This document shows, piece after piece, positions 1-11,367 of a DNA stretch of 64,000 bases. The notes below the pieces were generated by a model. That model made no database searches. It had not been told where the DNA came from and worked only from the letters and a program-made list of their open reading frames with translations. Source of the DNA: Ophiosphaerella korrae (Eukaryota; Ascomycota; Dothideomycetes; Pleosporales; Phaeosphaeriaceae); the NCBI GenBank assembly GCA_028456385.1, contig JALNQF010000037.1:62001-126000 (forward strand), in the 5' to 3' direction. The translations under genes were made by a program, and so were the position numbers. Each line of letters opens with the position of its first letter. Within the stretch, counting starts at the first letter, position 1.

Positions 1-3000
1 ACAGTCGCTGGTGGCCATGCAACAGGGCACATCTTCACCTGGGAGCTCGCAAAGCCAGCGAAGCCATTCTTGCACATTCCTCCTCTAGACCGAACAAGCC
101 TAGATGATAGAAAGTCGGACGGGCATATTTCGGGAGTTGCTGTCCTTCATCTTGGCTTCCTAGGGACGCGACATACCGCCCTCGTATCCGCCGACGATGG
201 TGGAATGGCCTTTTCACATCTCGCTACGCGCGGGCTGGGAGCTATTGCGAGGACCGTCAAGACCACACGCATACTTGGCAGATATCCATTGTCTGCCAAA
301 TCGGCGGAAAAGCCGCGAAAACCAAGTTCTGTCCTAGCTTTTGCACCCCTTCCTTTGGGCAATGTGGAACAGCTCACTGATAGCATGGGTCTAACTGCAC
401 TCCTAACACCATACTTACTAGTTATTGTTTCAACAACCCCTCTCGCCCAAACACAACACAAAGCACCACGTCCCAAAGATGTCGCTCCGCACAGCACACT
501 CAGCGGATGTTTGGCTTGGTTTCCCGCGGTGAAATTAAAAACTCCGTCCAACGATGCTAGCAAGGCAGTGTCCAAAACCAAACTCGTCTACTGCTGGTCC
601 AATGTCTTGACTATTCTAGACGTAGAGGCGATTGCGGCCCCAGTGACGGAGAAGGAGAAACCAACAGAGCTAAGATTCAAACCAAGAAGTAGATGGAAAG
701 CCGAGGAAGCCATTGTCGCCGTGCAATGGCTCAGCAGGTCGGTCTTGGGCGTACTAACCGTTAGCCAGCGGCTTCTGATTCTTGAAGACAACACATTGCG
801 AATGACGGATTCCTTCGACCTCCTACAAAAATACATATATCATTCTAACCTGTTCTCGCGCCAGCTTCAGCCTGTAATAGAGCAGCTAGACGAGCAGGAT
901 AGTTCCATGCATGGCGTTATTGCTGACGCCTTCTACATGAGTTTCCGCGCATACAAAGGCCGGTTGTTTTTGCTAGGCTTCAACGATGTCTCTATCGGCA
1001 CGCTTTCCAACTGGGCCGATCGTCTTATGGCTTTGATGGAGGATGGTGACTTCATCGCAGCCATCAGCCTTGCGACATCCTATTATGTCGGTGACGCAGA
1101 CAAGCTTACAGTCGGCTTGCCTGAGGATAATGACGCACGGCATGCTCTTGTTCAGGAAAAGTTACTCAACATGATATCAGCTTCGTTGAAGTATACTTTT
1201 GCAAGAAAGGATGACTTCGAAGACGACCGTGAAACACGGCCCAAGGAGCTCGCTGAGGTTTGTTTCACCGGCTTACTCAGTATGAAGGAGATGGACTTTT
1301 TATTCGAAGATGTGTATGATGCTTTCGAGGAGAGCTCATCTGAAAGAGCATTCTTCGAAACACTAGAGCCCTGCATCTTGGACGACGAGATCACGGATGT
1401 ACCACCAAATGTTCTAAAAGATCTTATCACCTTCTATGCATCGGCAAATCGAGGTAGCCGGCTCGAGGAGATGTTATGTCGTCTGAGTACTGACACCATG
1501 GACATCAACCAAGTCACTACGCTTTGTCAACAGTACGTCCTTTACGACGCTTTAATTTACGTTTGGACACGTGCAATAGGAGACTTCATTACCCCTCTCA
1601 CTGGCATCCTGGACCTTATCAAACTAGTGGATTTTGATGTAGACGAGACAGAAAACATCTATATGACATCAGCAAAGAAGATCTTTCCGTACCTAGCATA
1701 CACCTTCACCGGCCGTATCTACCCAGGCGGCAGCTTTATGGACGACGAGCAGGCATACAGCGCGAAGAAAGACATGTATCGCTTCTTGTTCTCCGGGAAA
1801 AATCTACAATGGCCACCAGGCTCCGGCCAGGTCATACTAACTCGAAATGACAAGAGCCCAGAGCCCCCATTTCCGTATCTTTCTCTTATCCTAGACTTCG
1901 ATGCATCGAGTTTCATGAGCATGCTGAATGAGGCTTTTGAGGACAGTTTCCTGAATGGGGACCAAGAGGCAACCAATGGGACTCGAACCAACGGAACACA
2001 GCGCGAATACAGTTTTACGCCCACGCGCCAATACATCATCAATATCCTTTTCGGCATCATAACCCACGAGAATTTTGACCCCGAGGACATCATTTACTTC
2101 TACATGTTCATCGCAAGAAATCTGCCAAAGTACCCCCAACATATCATGCTCCCTGGGACGTCGCTGCACCAAGTTCTTGTTGGGCTGTGCAATTATCCTA
2201 CTGATACCATCAAGGAGGATTGTCAGCTCTCGGTAGAGTATCTCTTATCCATGTATCAACCACCAAACCCGCAAACTCTGGTACCGCTCTTTGAGAATGC
2301 CGGATTCTACCGCGTGCTGAAGTCGGTGTACAAAACTGGACAACAATGGGCCAAGTTACTAGAAACGTATCTAGAAGATAGAGATGATGAGGGAGCGGTT
2401 TTTAGTTACATCATTGACGTCTTGCGGCCAAGCAAAGGACTTGGGAAGAAACAGGTCAACGAAGTCAAGGCCGTTCTCGCGCATCGAGCGACGAACTTAG
2501 CTGCAATCGACGCTTCACAGACCGCAACTACATTAAAGCAATACGCACCGGACCTTCTTAGGACAGTTTTGGATGCTCTCGAAGGGGACGTAGATACTCA
2601 GTACTACTACTTGAAGGCTCTTGTTGAGCCTGATCAGGCACAGACAGGTGGAGCTCTTTCACTCGATGAAGGCCTTCCTGCAGGGTTCGTCGAACGATAT
2701 GTGCAACTCATGTGTACTTATAACAGCTCGCATGTCGCAGACTTCGTCGGCGTCTTGAGATCTGGGGATCTAAAGCTTGACCCAGTGCTGCCTGCACTAG
2801 AGAAGAGTGGTGTCATTGATGCAGCTGTCGTTCTTATGGCGCGCGATGGTCTTGTCAAAGATGCAATGGACCGCCTTGTCAAGCACTTGGGCACCTTAGA
2901 GACGGCACTGACAGGGCTTATCGGCGCCGCAGCTGAGACGCCCGATGTAGCGAATACTGAAGAAGCTGTCCACGATCTACTTGAAGACATCAACAAGTAT

Positions 3001-3915
3001 GCCAAAGTAGGAATATGGCTATGTCAAGGCCAAACCAGGTCTTCTAGACGAGCGCCCGAATCACTTGCCGACCGACGCAAATCGGCATATGGGGAGGTCC
3101 GTGAAGCCGATCTCGCGCTCGACGAACTCCTCTGGCTCGACTTGATTGACACCGTAGTCCGACTCATACGTGATACATCAAGTGCCGTTGCCGATCTCGA
3201 CAACACCATCCCATCAACAGATGCCACCATCGACACAGCCCGTATTGTCTCAACACTACGCTCCTCCGTCCAAAAGACGTTCTCCGCGCTCCTCACATCA
3301 ACCACTCTTCCACCCGCCAAGACCTCCACAACCCCAAGCACCCGCCCTCCCCTCCGTCACACACACTCCCAAGCCCAAAGCAATCCTTCTTTCCTTCGGA
3401 TTCTGCGCTGCTTTCTTACGCGCGCTACACACACATATTCCCCCTCCCTCTCCGACCTGCGCTCTGTCCTCGCAGAAATCTTTGCAGCATATACCTTTGA
3501 AGAAACAATACTAGGACTTGCAAACCGCTTTCTGGACAAAGAAGGGTTCGCCAACGTACACGACATCACTCAGCTGCGCCAACGCGGGTGGCGCCCCCGA
3601 GGCCAAGTGTGCGAAGCATGTCGCAAGCGCGCGTGGGGTCCTGGTGCTGGTGGCGTGATTTGGGACGCATGGGAAAAGAGAGAGGAGGAGAGGTGTAGGA
3701 AGAAGATTGAAGATGGCGATGAGGAGGGTAAAAAGAGCAAGGGGAAGAGGCCGAGCCAGGCTAAGGTTGATGTCGGGGGTGTGGATGGTGAGAAGAACAA
3801 AGGTGTCTTGGTGTTGTTCGCTTGTCGGCACTTGTGGCACAGAGGATGTCTGGAGGAAGGGGGAAATGGGGAGGATGGGAAAGGAGAATTGAAATGCAGG
3901 GCTTGTGTAGTATAG
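1..3915 (+). CDS. VPS8: Vacuolar protein sorting protein 8 (CORVET subunit), 5' end outside window
   Basis: The open frame runs from base 1 without an upstream stop, so the start lies outside the window; about 1304 residues are visible and no intron is needed. VPS8 is a subunit of the CORVET tethering complex, which works with the Rab5-type GTPase in vacuole/endosome fusion. The N-terminal part looks like the end of a beta-propeller (AGGHATGHIFTWEL near the start). The Vps8 core (TLCQQYVLYDALIYVW) starts near visible residue 507. A C-terminal RING-type zinc finger follows at about residues 1204-1304: CEAC, then CRHLWHRGC, then CRAC, with a long charged insert between the first and second zinc pairs. 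The insert is rich in K, E and G and probably disordered. Identity is from family knowledge; the RING cysteines and histidines are visible directly. Confidence 0.9.
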   Translation, partial: TVAGGHATGHIFTWELAKPAKPFLHIPPLDRTSLDDRKSDGHISGVAVLHLGFLGTRHTALVSADDGGMAFSHLATRGLGAIARTVKTTRILGRYPLSAKSAEKPRKPSSVLAFAPLPLGNVEQLTDSMGLTALLTPYLLVIVSTTPLAQTQHKAPRPKDVAPHSTLSGCLAWFPAVKLKTPSNDASKAVSKTKLVYCWSNVLTILDVEAIAAPVTEKEKPTELRFKPRSRWKAEEAIVAVQWLSRSVLGVLTVSQRLLILEDNTLRMTDSFDLLQKYIYHSNLFSRQLQPVIEQLDEQDSSMHGVIADAFYMSFRAYKGRLFLLGFNDVSIGTLSNWADRLMALMEDGDFIAAISLATSYYVGDADKLTVGLPEDNDARHALVQEKLLNMISASLKYTFARKDDFEDDRETRPKELAEVCFTGLLSMKEMDFLFEDVYDAFEESSSERAFFETLEPCILDDEITDVPPNVLKDLITFYASANRGSRLEEMLCRLSTDTMDINQVTTLCQQYVLYDALIYVWTRAIGDFITPLTGILDLIKLVDFDVDETENIYMTSAKKIFPYLAYTFTGRIYPGGSFMDDEQAYSAKKDMYRFLFSGKNLQWPPGSGQVILTRNDKSPEPPFPYLSLILDFDASSFMSMLNEAFEDSFLNGDQEATNGTRTNGTQREYSFTPTRQYIINILFGIITHENFDPEDIIYFYMFIARNLPKYPQHIMLPGTSLHQVLVGLCNYPTDTIKEDCQLSVEYLLSMYQPPNPQTLVPLFENAGFYRVLKSVYKTGQQWAKLLETYLEDRDDEGAVFSYIIDVLRPSKGLGKKQVNEVKAVLAHRATNLAAIDASQTATTLKQYAPDLLRTVLDALEGDVDTQYYYLKALVEPDQAQTGGALSLDEGLPAGFVERYVQLMCTYNSSHVADFVGVLRSGDLKLDPVLPALEKSGVIDAAVVLMARDGLVKDAMDRLVKHLGTLETALTGLIGAAAETPDVANTEEAVHDLLEDINKYAKVGIWLCQGQTRSSRRAPESLADRRKSAYGEVREADLALDELLWLDLIDTVVRLIRDTSSAVADLDNTIPSTDATIDTARIVSTLRSSVQKTFSALLTSTTLPPAKTSTTPSTRPPLRHTHSQAQSNPSFLRILRCFLTRATHTYSPSLSDLRSVLAEIFAAYTFEETILGLANRFLDKEGFANVHDITQLRQRGWRPRGQVCEACRKRAWGPGAGGVIWDAWEKREEERCRKKIEDGDEEGKKSKGKRPSQAKVDVGGVDGEKNKGVLVLFACRHLWHRGCLEEGGNGEDGKGELKCRACVV

Positions 3916-4214
3916 CTTTCTTTTCAGGTGTGTTGTGTAGTAGGCTTTTCTCTAATGCATTCTTCGATACGCTTCGAAATGCCGCCTTTCTGCACCAGTC
4001 TTCTTGATCTGATCTAGGTATCAATTAGCGGAATCTGTCGTACCGCCCAGGTGGGGGGATTACGATTGAGTGATGAGACTATTTTAGCCTGAACTGAGGG
4101 ATAAGATAGTTTTGAGATATAAATATATCTCTCTAACTAGTTTTTATATAGCTTAGTTTTTGAAGATGAAGGCGTAACGAGTTGGAAATTGTGACAAGTT
4201 TGTTACGCTGTCAG

Positions 4215-4690
4215 GTAGGTCAGCCGTTGAATTTGCTACGGTATTGCGCTTGTCAAGATGTTAAGAGTAATAGCTATTGAGAGTAACGGCTGTCTAGACG
4301 ATACTAAGAGTAGATAGTAATGAGGATATGGTGAGGAAAAGTTATAGGAGACTGCGGATAGGCTCTCCTATAGTAATTATCTAACTAAAAGGGCTACATA
4401 TAAAAGTAGATATAGCACGGTAACTAATATATAGTCTCATATACTTATGCACTTCTCCTATGCGTATGCTGAGACAGAGAGAGAGAGTGTGTGTGGCATG
4501 TGAAGGATAGTACTTAACTGCTCCTGCCTATTCCTCTAACATTACTCTGATATTTCTCTAATATCGGCTCCACAGCTATTACGCTTAATAGCTGTTACTC
4601 TCAATATTGTTTAGAGAGCTGTTGAGGGCAATACTGCCTTGCGCAATATATATAGAATGCACTGTATTATATTCAACACCGTGACAACCT
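4215..4690. repeat. Decayed inverted-repeat (MITE-like) element
   Basis: This AT-rich stretch downstream of VPS8 has two imperfect inverted arms. GTTGAAT (4226), TATTGCGC (4242) and ATTGAGAGTAAC (4276) recur in reverse complement and in the same order at 4671-4677, 4641-4648 and 4594-4605. The middle has no open frame and includes a short GA/GT microsatellite near 4478-4495. The spacing between matched blocks differs between arms, so this would be an old, degraded copy. No target-site duplication was identified. Bases 3916-4214 are AT-rich and hold nothing recognisable beyond the VPS8 3' flank. Confidence 0.45.
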
Positions 4691-4989
4691 AAATAACCTT
4701 TGCGTCTAGAAGTCCTTGATACCAAATTGCCAAATGGCGTTGGCTAAAGCCAACTATATCTTGTTAGTAAAGTGGAGAGCGTAATGCAGATTGCGACATC
4801 TCACGATAACCAGGCACATCATCACCATCAACCAACAGAAGCCCAAGCTCAACCCCCCGGATTCCTCTTCCCAAACTCGGTCTGCGCTCTATCCAGTGCT
4901 GTAACCACTCTCCTCAGACCCCCTTCGGCCATCAGGGAATATCCACAATATACATCCATATCCATCCCCATCTTTAATCTTCCAACAAC

Positions 4990-5492
4990 TTAGCCCCTAC
5001 CAACCAACACCTCCACGCTCACCAGCCCTCGAAATCCCCCCAGCTGCATGTCCCAGTCCCAGCAAACACTCCCCTCCCCCCTCCTAACCAAATCTTCTTC
5101 CCGCACCGTGTCGCCAAACACCTCCCCCGACGCAAACACCACGCGATCCCCCCGCAGGTGATACGGGCTCTGGAAGTAGAACACGTTGGGTGCCGTACGG
5201 CACAAAGTGCGCTTCCGCGTGGACCGGGCGACACGTGCGGAGCAGGTTGAGGGCGTTTTTGCGCAGGTCTTTGGGATCCGAGGCGTCTTTGATGGCGAGC
5301 TCCATGCCACCGATGGTATATTCGTAGATGATGTCGCGGAGTTCCTGGTGGTGGAGGTTGGGATGAGCTTGCTGGGCTGGAGTTGGTGGTAGGGTTTGAG
5401 GAAGTCTTGCATGGTGGCGGTGGGAGTGTTGTGGATGGGTGGGGTTTGGGGTGGGTGGAAAGGCTATGGGTTGGAGGGTTGGAGTAGGTCAT
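4990..5492 (-). pseudogene. Broken F-box-like / 2EXR-type fragment
   Basis: Read on the minus strand, one frame gives HPNLHHQELRDIIYEYTIGG followed by GMELAIKDAS and LNLLRTCRPVHAEAHFVPYG. This resembles the 'LPxELRNxIYEYxL ... LLRxCRxIxxEA' region of fungal F-box-like/2EXR proteins. That frame has no ATG ahead of the motif and meets a TGA near 5493. Just after VPYG (about 5200) the sensible sequence jumps to another frame (APNVFYFQSPYHLRGDRVVF) and then runs to a TAA at 4990. So at least one frameshift inside the domain is needed, and the 5' end is missing or in a third frame. No intron with good splice signals repairs both junctions. I read it as a decayed fragment; a sequencing error is the alternative. 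Confidence 0.55.
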
Positions 5493-6013
5493 AGAAAGTT
5501 AGACTCGTTTAACACCGCAGTCTGTCTATACCGTTATTCGTCACGGATGGTTATTCCGAGTCGCATTCGGGTATCGTAATCTTCAAGGAATTAAAGAACA
5601 CAAAATGCAACAACACCAATTCGAATCTTGACTTCCATCCAATGACTATATACACTAAACCAAACCAAATAATACAATGATAAGTCTATCTTAATCCAAC
5701 AATCATGTTTGTACAAGAGATGCATCTAAATCGACAATGCCAAAACCCAACCCTCAATACATACTGTTGGGAACCGTTCCAATACTCAACAAACACAAAA
5801 CTATTCCATGGCCGTTCAAGTTTCTACCGTGACTTCGTATACTCGAGTGCCGTCTTTACAATGCTATTTCTAGGTGTAATATTTATGAGAAGGGAAAGGA
5901 CATGAATATGACTATTATCGCACCATCTCCTCTCAGTGTTCGAGAGTCGAGAGTCGAGCTTGATGGAAACATTCCTTAAAATGCTCTTGCTGTGCAATAT
6001 TCGGCTGCCGATT
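5493..6013. other. Intergenic, nothing recognised
   Basis: AT-rich spacer between the broken F-box-like fragment and the 3' end of the PH-domain gene. No open frame with recognisable content and no clear repeat was seen; part of it is presumably the PH-domain gene's 3' UTR. Confidence 0.5.
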
Positions 6014-9000
6014 CTACTGACGCCCATGTTGCTGCGCGTGTCTGGCAGCCTGTGCTTGATCAAAACTTGCTCCATACGGTTGGGTTACCGAATGCTGTGA
6101 TTGGTGCCCAAAAGCCGTTTGCTGTTGCTGTTGAAAGAATTGATTTTGTGATGACTGTGGGGTAGGTGTGCCCCATCCACCGGGCATCATACTCATGTTT
6201 GGCGTCATTGCTGGTTGCGCCATCACCGGTTGTTGGGGGTACCCTTGGTACATCTGCTGTGGAGTCGAGTACGCCAAGCCTACCAGACCTTGTGGTGTTC
6301 CAGGCCCAGTGGGCATGCCCATGACGCTAGGCGTACCCGTAGACATTCCCATGACGCTGGGGGTGTTCGCGTGGTAAGGATCGCCGTACGAGAACGAATT
6401 CTGCGCTAAAGCCTGATGCATTTGTTGCTGTTGTATCTGTTGTTGTTGCATCTCCAACATTTGGCGCTGGCGGTTTTGAACCTCCATTATCTGTTTTTGC
6501 TGGTTCTGGAGCATGCGACGGTCGACCTCAGCTTGCATGGCGGTAGAGTGACCCTGGCGACTAGCCTTTGCGGCTGCCTTCTCCTTCTCGCGGAGGTCAA
6601 TGTAGCCTGTAAGACCCTGTGAAGGCTGTTGTTTCTTGTGACCGCCGCCTCCAGACATATCTAGCAACGGTGTGTTTGTTAGCCGGGCCACCTGTTCTTG
6701 CTCTCGAGCGGATAGTGAAGTTGGACGTTGATCAAGGAGTACCTCCGCGCCTCGTGACTGCGGACGACTCAGTTGCCGACTAGATGGTCGGGCGAGGCCA
6801 GGCGAGCCTTCCGGCGTGCCCTGTAAATGGGTCCAATCACCGGATCGTTGTCGACCAAGGGGTGGGGGTGTACGTGAATTGGCTCTGCCGTGGCCATACA
6901 TAAAATTTTGAGGTTGGTGGGATGCACGATGCTTGACCCACTCCTCAGCATCAAATTTCTGTCTCTCTGGGGGATGTTGAGGCGAAGTCATAACTGGATG
7001 CCAGGCAACGTTTCGTGACTCGGAGACATTAGGAGAGGCTGGATTACTGTGCATATGTAGCGTTGCATTCGGTGTTGTCCTACCTGAGATGTACGATTGA
7101 CGTCGCTGCTCGTTCGGAGTCATTGCTAAATTTTCTCTCGATCGCGAGGCGCTTCCATCATGCGTCACTTGAGTCATGGTGCCGCTGGTACCTGGCCGCT
7201 GGTTGTCGAAGCCAAGCGCCCAGGTAGGGCCAAAATTAACATCGGGCAAATCAAGAGACGGTTGTTGGCCAGTTGGTGCATTGAACGAAGGGGTAGATTC
7301 TATATCGGACTTGAGCTTGATGTTGGGGTCACCAACGGTTCTGAGTATACCACTCCTTGGTCGATCCTCCCGGTTTGCGGGCAATTTCTTGGGTCTGATT
7401 TCTTCACTGGCTACACTAGCGTAGTCTGGCGTAGACGTAGAATTTGCGTCGTCATCATAACGACTACTGGACTTGCTCTGCTGTCTATATAATACAGCCT
7501 CGCTGAGATTGAGCGCGTCCAGAGCCTCCAGGTCCACTACATCGTTTCGTAAACTGCCAAGACTTGAGCTAGTAGTCGAATGGGAATCATCCTCTTTCGA
7601 GGGAGAGGGGGACCGACCTGGAACTGGCTTTCGTAGGATATGATCGCGGCCGCTACCAGGATGCGGGCGATATGGGATTTCTTGGCCCGACTGTTGTTTT
7701 GGCACCTCCATATGTTTGGGCACAGGTGGGGCTAAAGGTTGATACCCTGTCGATGGATGTACAAACTCGGTATGCTCAACATACGGTGATGCTGGAATTG
7801 TAGGTAATCTAGTACCCGAGTTGCGATCGACCGGGGGAGGCCTTGAATCGGAACTCAAATACATTTGTTGCCCGTTGTCCCCGTGGCTGTTGTAGTCACC
7901 GCTTCGACGATTGTGAATGCTTTCTTGACTTCTCCAAGCAGCTGCCGCTCCAGCTGCAGCTATTCCTGCCGGCAGTGGGTTATTTGCAACATCAGCCATC
8001 TGCTGATATGTCGCAGAGTCAACCACTGGATTTGGCTTCATCGCAGGTGGTAGGGACGGGCGGACGGGCGGCTGCTGGTAGGGCGCATGTTCAAGAGCAG
8101 GCGGTGCATCAACCGGGCCGTGCGGCGGTGCAGACGGTGCGATTGGAAGCTCAGGAAGATTTCGCGGCTCTCGAATTGGGCTCTCATCACTATCTGAAGC
8201 TTGGTATTGTCCATTCTGTGGGACACCGTGTGGGGGTGGGGTCGGTGGAAGGTCGTTGGCATATACACTTTGTTCTTGTGAGAGATGCGAGGGTATTGTT
8301 TGGTACTTATTATACCCATTCGCCTCGGAGACGGATCGCTGGTGTCGCGAGGGAGGCGCAAAAGGTGCAGCTGGGGGAGCGGTTCCAGCACGGTGCACCC
8401 CCTCCATCTCCATACGAGCCTGTCCGGTTGGCGAAGATCGACGGGTTGATGGATTTGAGCGGATAGAGCTTTCGTCGAATCGAAGATTGCTGCGCGAAGG
8501 AGTGAAGCCTGCTCGGCTCATAGTGTTCCTCCGGCTTACCCTAGCGCCGCTAGAGTCACTGTCTAGGCCTGCCGACATACGCGTCGAAGTCAGATCTTTC
8601 AACTGTTTCCGCCATTGGCGCTCAGACCAATTTGCACTTCCGTCAATATTGATGAGGCCAACCACATCCCATATCTCAAGATAACCATAGCGACGGTCGG
8701 AGGGCATTCCAAACATCAGTCCACGGGTATCCAAAACGTCTGCGACGAGCTTCTTCGGTCGTCCATAGAGATTGAAGGTATCAAAAATTGGAAAAAGGAA
8801 TTGGAGCATGATCTCGAACCCTGTTATGGCCGGGCGTGCTTCAGGCATGACAAAGACAAAGCCCTCCGTTGTCTTCTCTGGAGTCGAGTGTATAGTTATT
8901 TTGCCTTCAATTTTGACGAGGGTAGATTGGTCGATGAGGGGCTTCGACTGCGGATAGATAGCGTAGCATGAGTAGGCATCCTTGACCGTTGCAATGGGCT

Positions 9001-10154
9001 TAGTATGCTTTTTAATTTTCTTTGAGTCGTAGAATTTGATGTCCCCCTTGAGAACAACAGGTCGATCGTAAGATCCAGACTTTCTGTGAGACTTTTGCAG
9101 CTTCGCATACTCTTTCTGGTCCGGCGGAGACACAACGCACCAGCAACGTCGCCAAGGAGTGCCTGCACCAAAGCGCACGCGGACCCAGTCATCATATACT
9201 GCCAGTTGGCGCCCAAGGATGGCTCGAATTGTGTTTAGCGTCTTGCCCTTGCCAGCAATGAGTGCCCCAGTGTATGCCTCGGACAGGCTCGTATGCTCGT
9301 ACATGGCGAGGCGAATACCGGCAGTCCATTGTGTGAGGGCATGGTACGAGTCAAAGTGGAAAAGGTACTTGTTGCTTGCAGCTGTGGAGACACTGAGGAT
9401 GTTGTCGAGCTTCTTACCGTCTTTGAGAGTCATGGAGGGAATCTAGATCCAGTCAGCACCAGATCAAGGCTACTAGCAGCGGACGCACCATGTGGATTGC
9501 AGCATCTGTGAGATTGATAAAGGTTGGCAAGACTTCAGTATCGCCGCCTGCCGAGTCCAAAGCGCTTGCATCCCACAGCGAGAGAATAGTGCCAACAAGC
9601 TGAACAAAATGCTCCTGCCATCTTCGGTCTGGGGCGGGGCGACCACCTGTGTATCTGTCAGTGTCACAGAGCCGTCAGCTGTGGATTGGAGGCATACGGG
9701 CGTCTGTGTCATGGAACTTGAGAAAGTAGCCCTCTTGGTAAAGCTTGTTAGAATGGCTGTTGAGAAAAGTAAAGATGCGCTGGAGCTCGGGCAGAGTGTC
9801 TGGGCTGACTTCCATGACCGGCGGCTGGTACGTCTGTATCATAGACATTGGGCGCGAAGAGGGTCGAGAGTCGGAGCGGGCGTGTTGGGCGCGGGTAGGC
9901 GAGGCTCGTTCGTGCTCCAAGTTGTGACCTTCAAGGGCGCTTGCCGTCTGCGCCAAAGCAGAAGTCGACGGCAGGGCAGGCGAGCTTGGTCCGGGAGACG
10001 GGGTGTTGGATGGTGGTTGTTTTTGGAGATGTGCAGCACCTCCCCATTGCGACATGAAGGAAAGAACTGCAAGTGACGATAGAGTCATCAGTGAATTATT
10101 CAGGAGATTACATTTTGAACGGCGTTAATTTTTACCTCTCTTCGGACGCCCCAT
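6014..10154 (-). CDS. PH-domain protein of the CAF120/SKG3 family
   Basis: Predicted exons on the minus strand: 10154-10136, 10066-9698, 9646-9489 and 9442-6014 (about 1324 residues). The short first exon (MGRPKR, donor GTAAAA, acceptor TTGCAG) is tentative; the alternative start is ATG at 10055 (MSQWGGAA) with no upstream intron. Phase is kept at all joins: donors GTATGC and GTGCGT, acceptors ACACAG and TCTAG. The N-terminal third carries a PH-type region (WQEHFVQLVGTILSLWDA, then LTDAAIH, then NKYLFHFDSYHALTQWTAGI) and a second PH-like block (WRRCWCVV ... KGDIKFYDSKKIKK). The remainder is long, Pro/Ser/Gln-rich and disordered, with a glutamine-rich stretch near 6415-6510. In yeast, Caf120 associates with CCR4-NOT and Skg3 is its paralogue at polarised growth sites. 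The family call is by resemblance; function here is inferred. Confidence 0.75.
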
Positions 10155-11367
10155 GATTGTTCAGCTCTGTAGCTACCAAGTAATTGGCTTCGTGCGAGCC
10201 CAGGTGTAATTCTCTCTACGAGACAATGATCAGCCGCGCAAGCCACAGACGAACACCGGCAAGCTGTGGAACACAAGCGTTTCCACTTGTACAAACTCAG
10301 GGTCACAGCCGACGGTAGGAAAAAAACGACTGAAGACGGAGCGCTGCAAGCTGTAAGAATGAGCGGGTAGAAAATGTAATACGAAGATGGTGAAAGCGGT
10401 TGCAGTCGTCAGTCCACGGCTCTTGACTGCGGAGGAATTCTGGGCGCGCTGGGCAGATGACGTTGCCAAAACAGCGGGTCTGGAGATCGGCGTGTTTCTG
10501 TAACTAGACGTCCAAGGTTGGGTGCACTTAACACAAGGGTCCCGACATTGATGAGCCCAGGTGCCGTGGTTGTAACTCGTGGTGCTTGAGGTCGTCAGGC
10601 TGGCCCTTTCAAATACGTGACCTTTATTTATTTATTGACACTAACCGTCCCCCCGTGGAGCTTCCTGTTGCAGCCCACACCACGCTCCGTCACGAGCTTA
10701 CTCATTGGCCTGCCGTATCCACAAGTACGAGCACCTAGGGGCTTGATCGAAAGCAGCGTTGGCGTATTCCCATCCGCGGCCCACTCGGCTCCTATTTCGC
10801 CTCTTTTGGGCATTGGTGATGATTTGCGGTCGTGGCTGTGCAGCCTGTGCTCCCTTGCTGGCGGTAGTGTCGTGGTCTATTGCCAGGAGGAATGTCGCCG
10901 TTCAGGAATAGAGGCCGGTAGACGTCTGGCTGGGCCAGCACCTTGCATGCGGCACAATCTGGGGTCGACATGCATCAAAGAATAGCCGAAGGCCAGGTAC
11001 GTGAAACCTATGGACTGATCGCTGTGTAGATGCGTCGCATCAAGGTCTTCGATAAGCAGCCCAAATGCGTTATGTGATTCGCCGCTGCAGATGAGATGAT
11101 CTGCAGCGCTGCCCGTGGGCGGTCGTGTGCCAACGCGAACTGGAGCGTGGTCACGTGAGGGCGTCTTAGCCCCAAAACATCGCGTCAACCAGCAGCAGCA
11201 GCTTTGATTCATCCGACTTGTCAGCTTACTAAATCATTTCCCTCGGGGCGAGTAGCAAGCTCTCTGGCAACTCTCGTTGCACCCTGACAACAAACCATAA
11301 TCAAATGTACACACCGACCTGACGGAGGTATCCCACAAACCCGACGCTCCCACGCGACAAGCCTGTC
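10155..11367. other. Divergent promoter region
   Basis: About 1.2 kb between the start of the CAF120/SKG3-like gene (minus) and the BAH-PHD gene (plus). It presumably holds both promoters and 5' UTRs. Short open frames exist on both strands but show no recognisable domain or splice structure. No repeat was seen. Confidence 0.5.

Noticed and set aside
7843..8466. Plus-strand open frame of 207 codons
   Set aside because: Lies antisense inside the disordered part of the CAF120/SKG3-like gene; a shadow of its codon bias.
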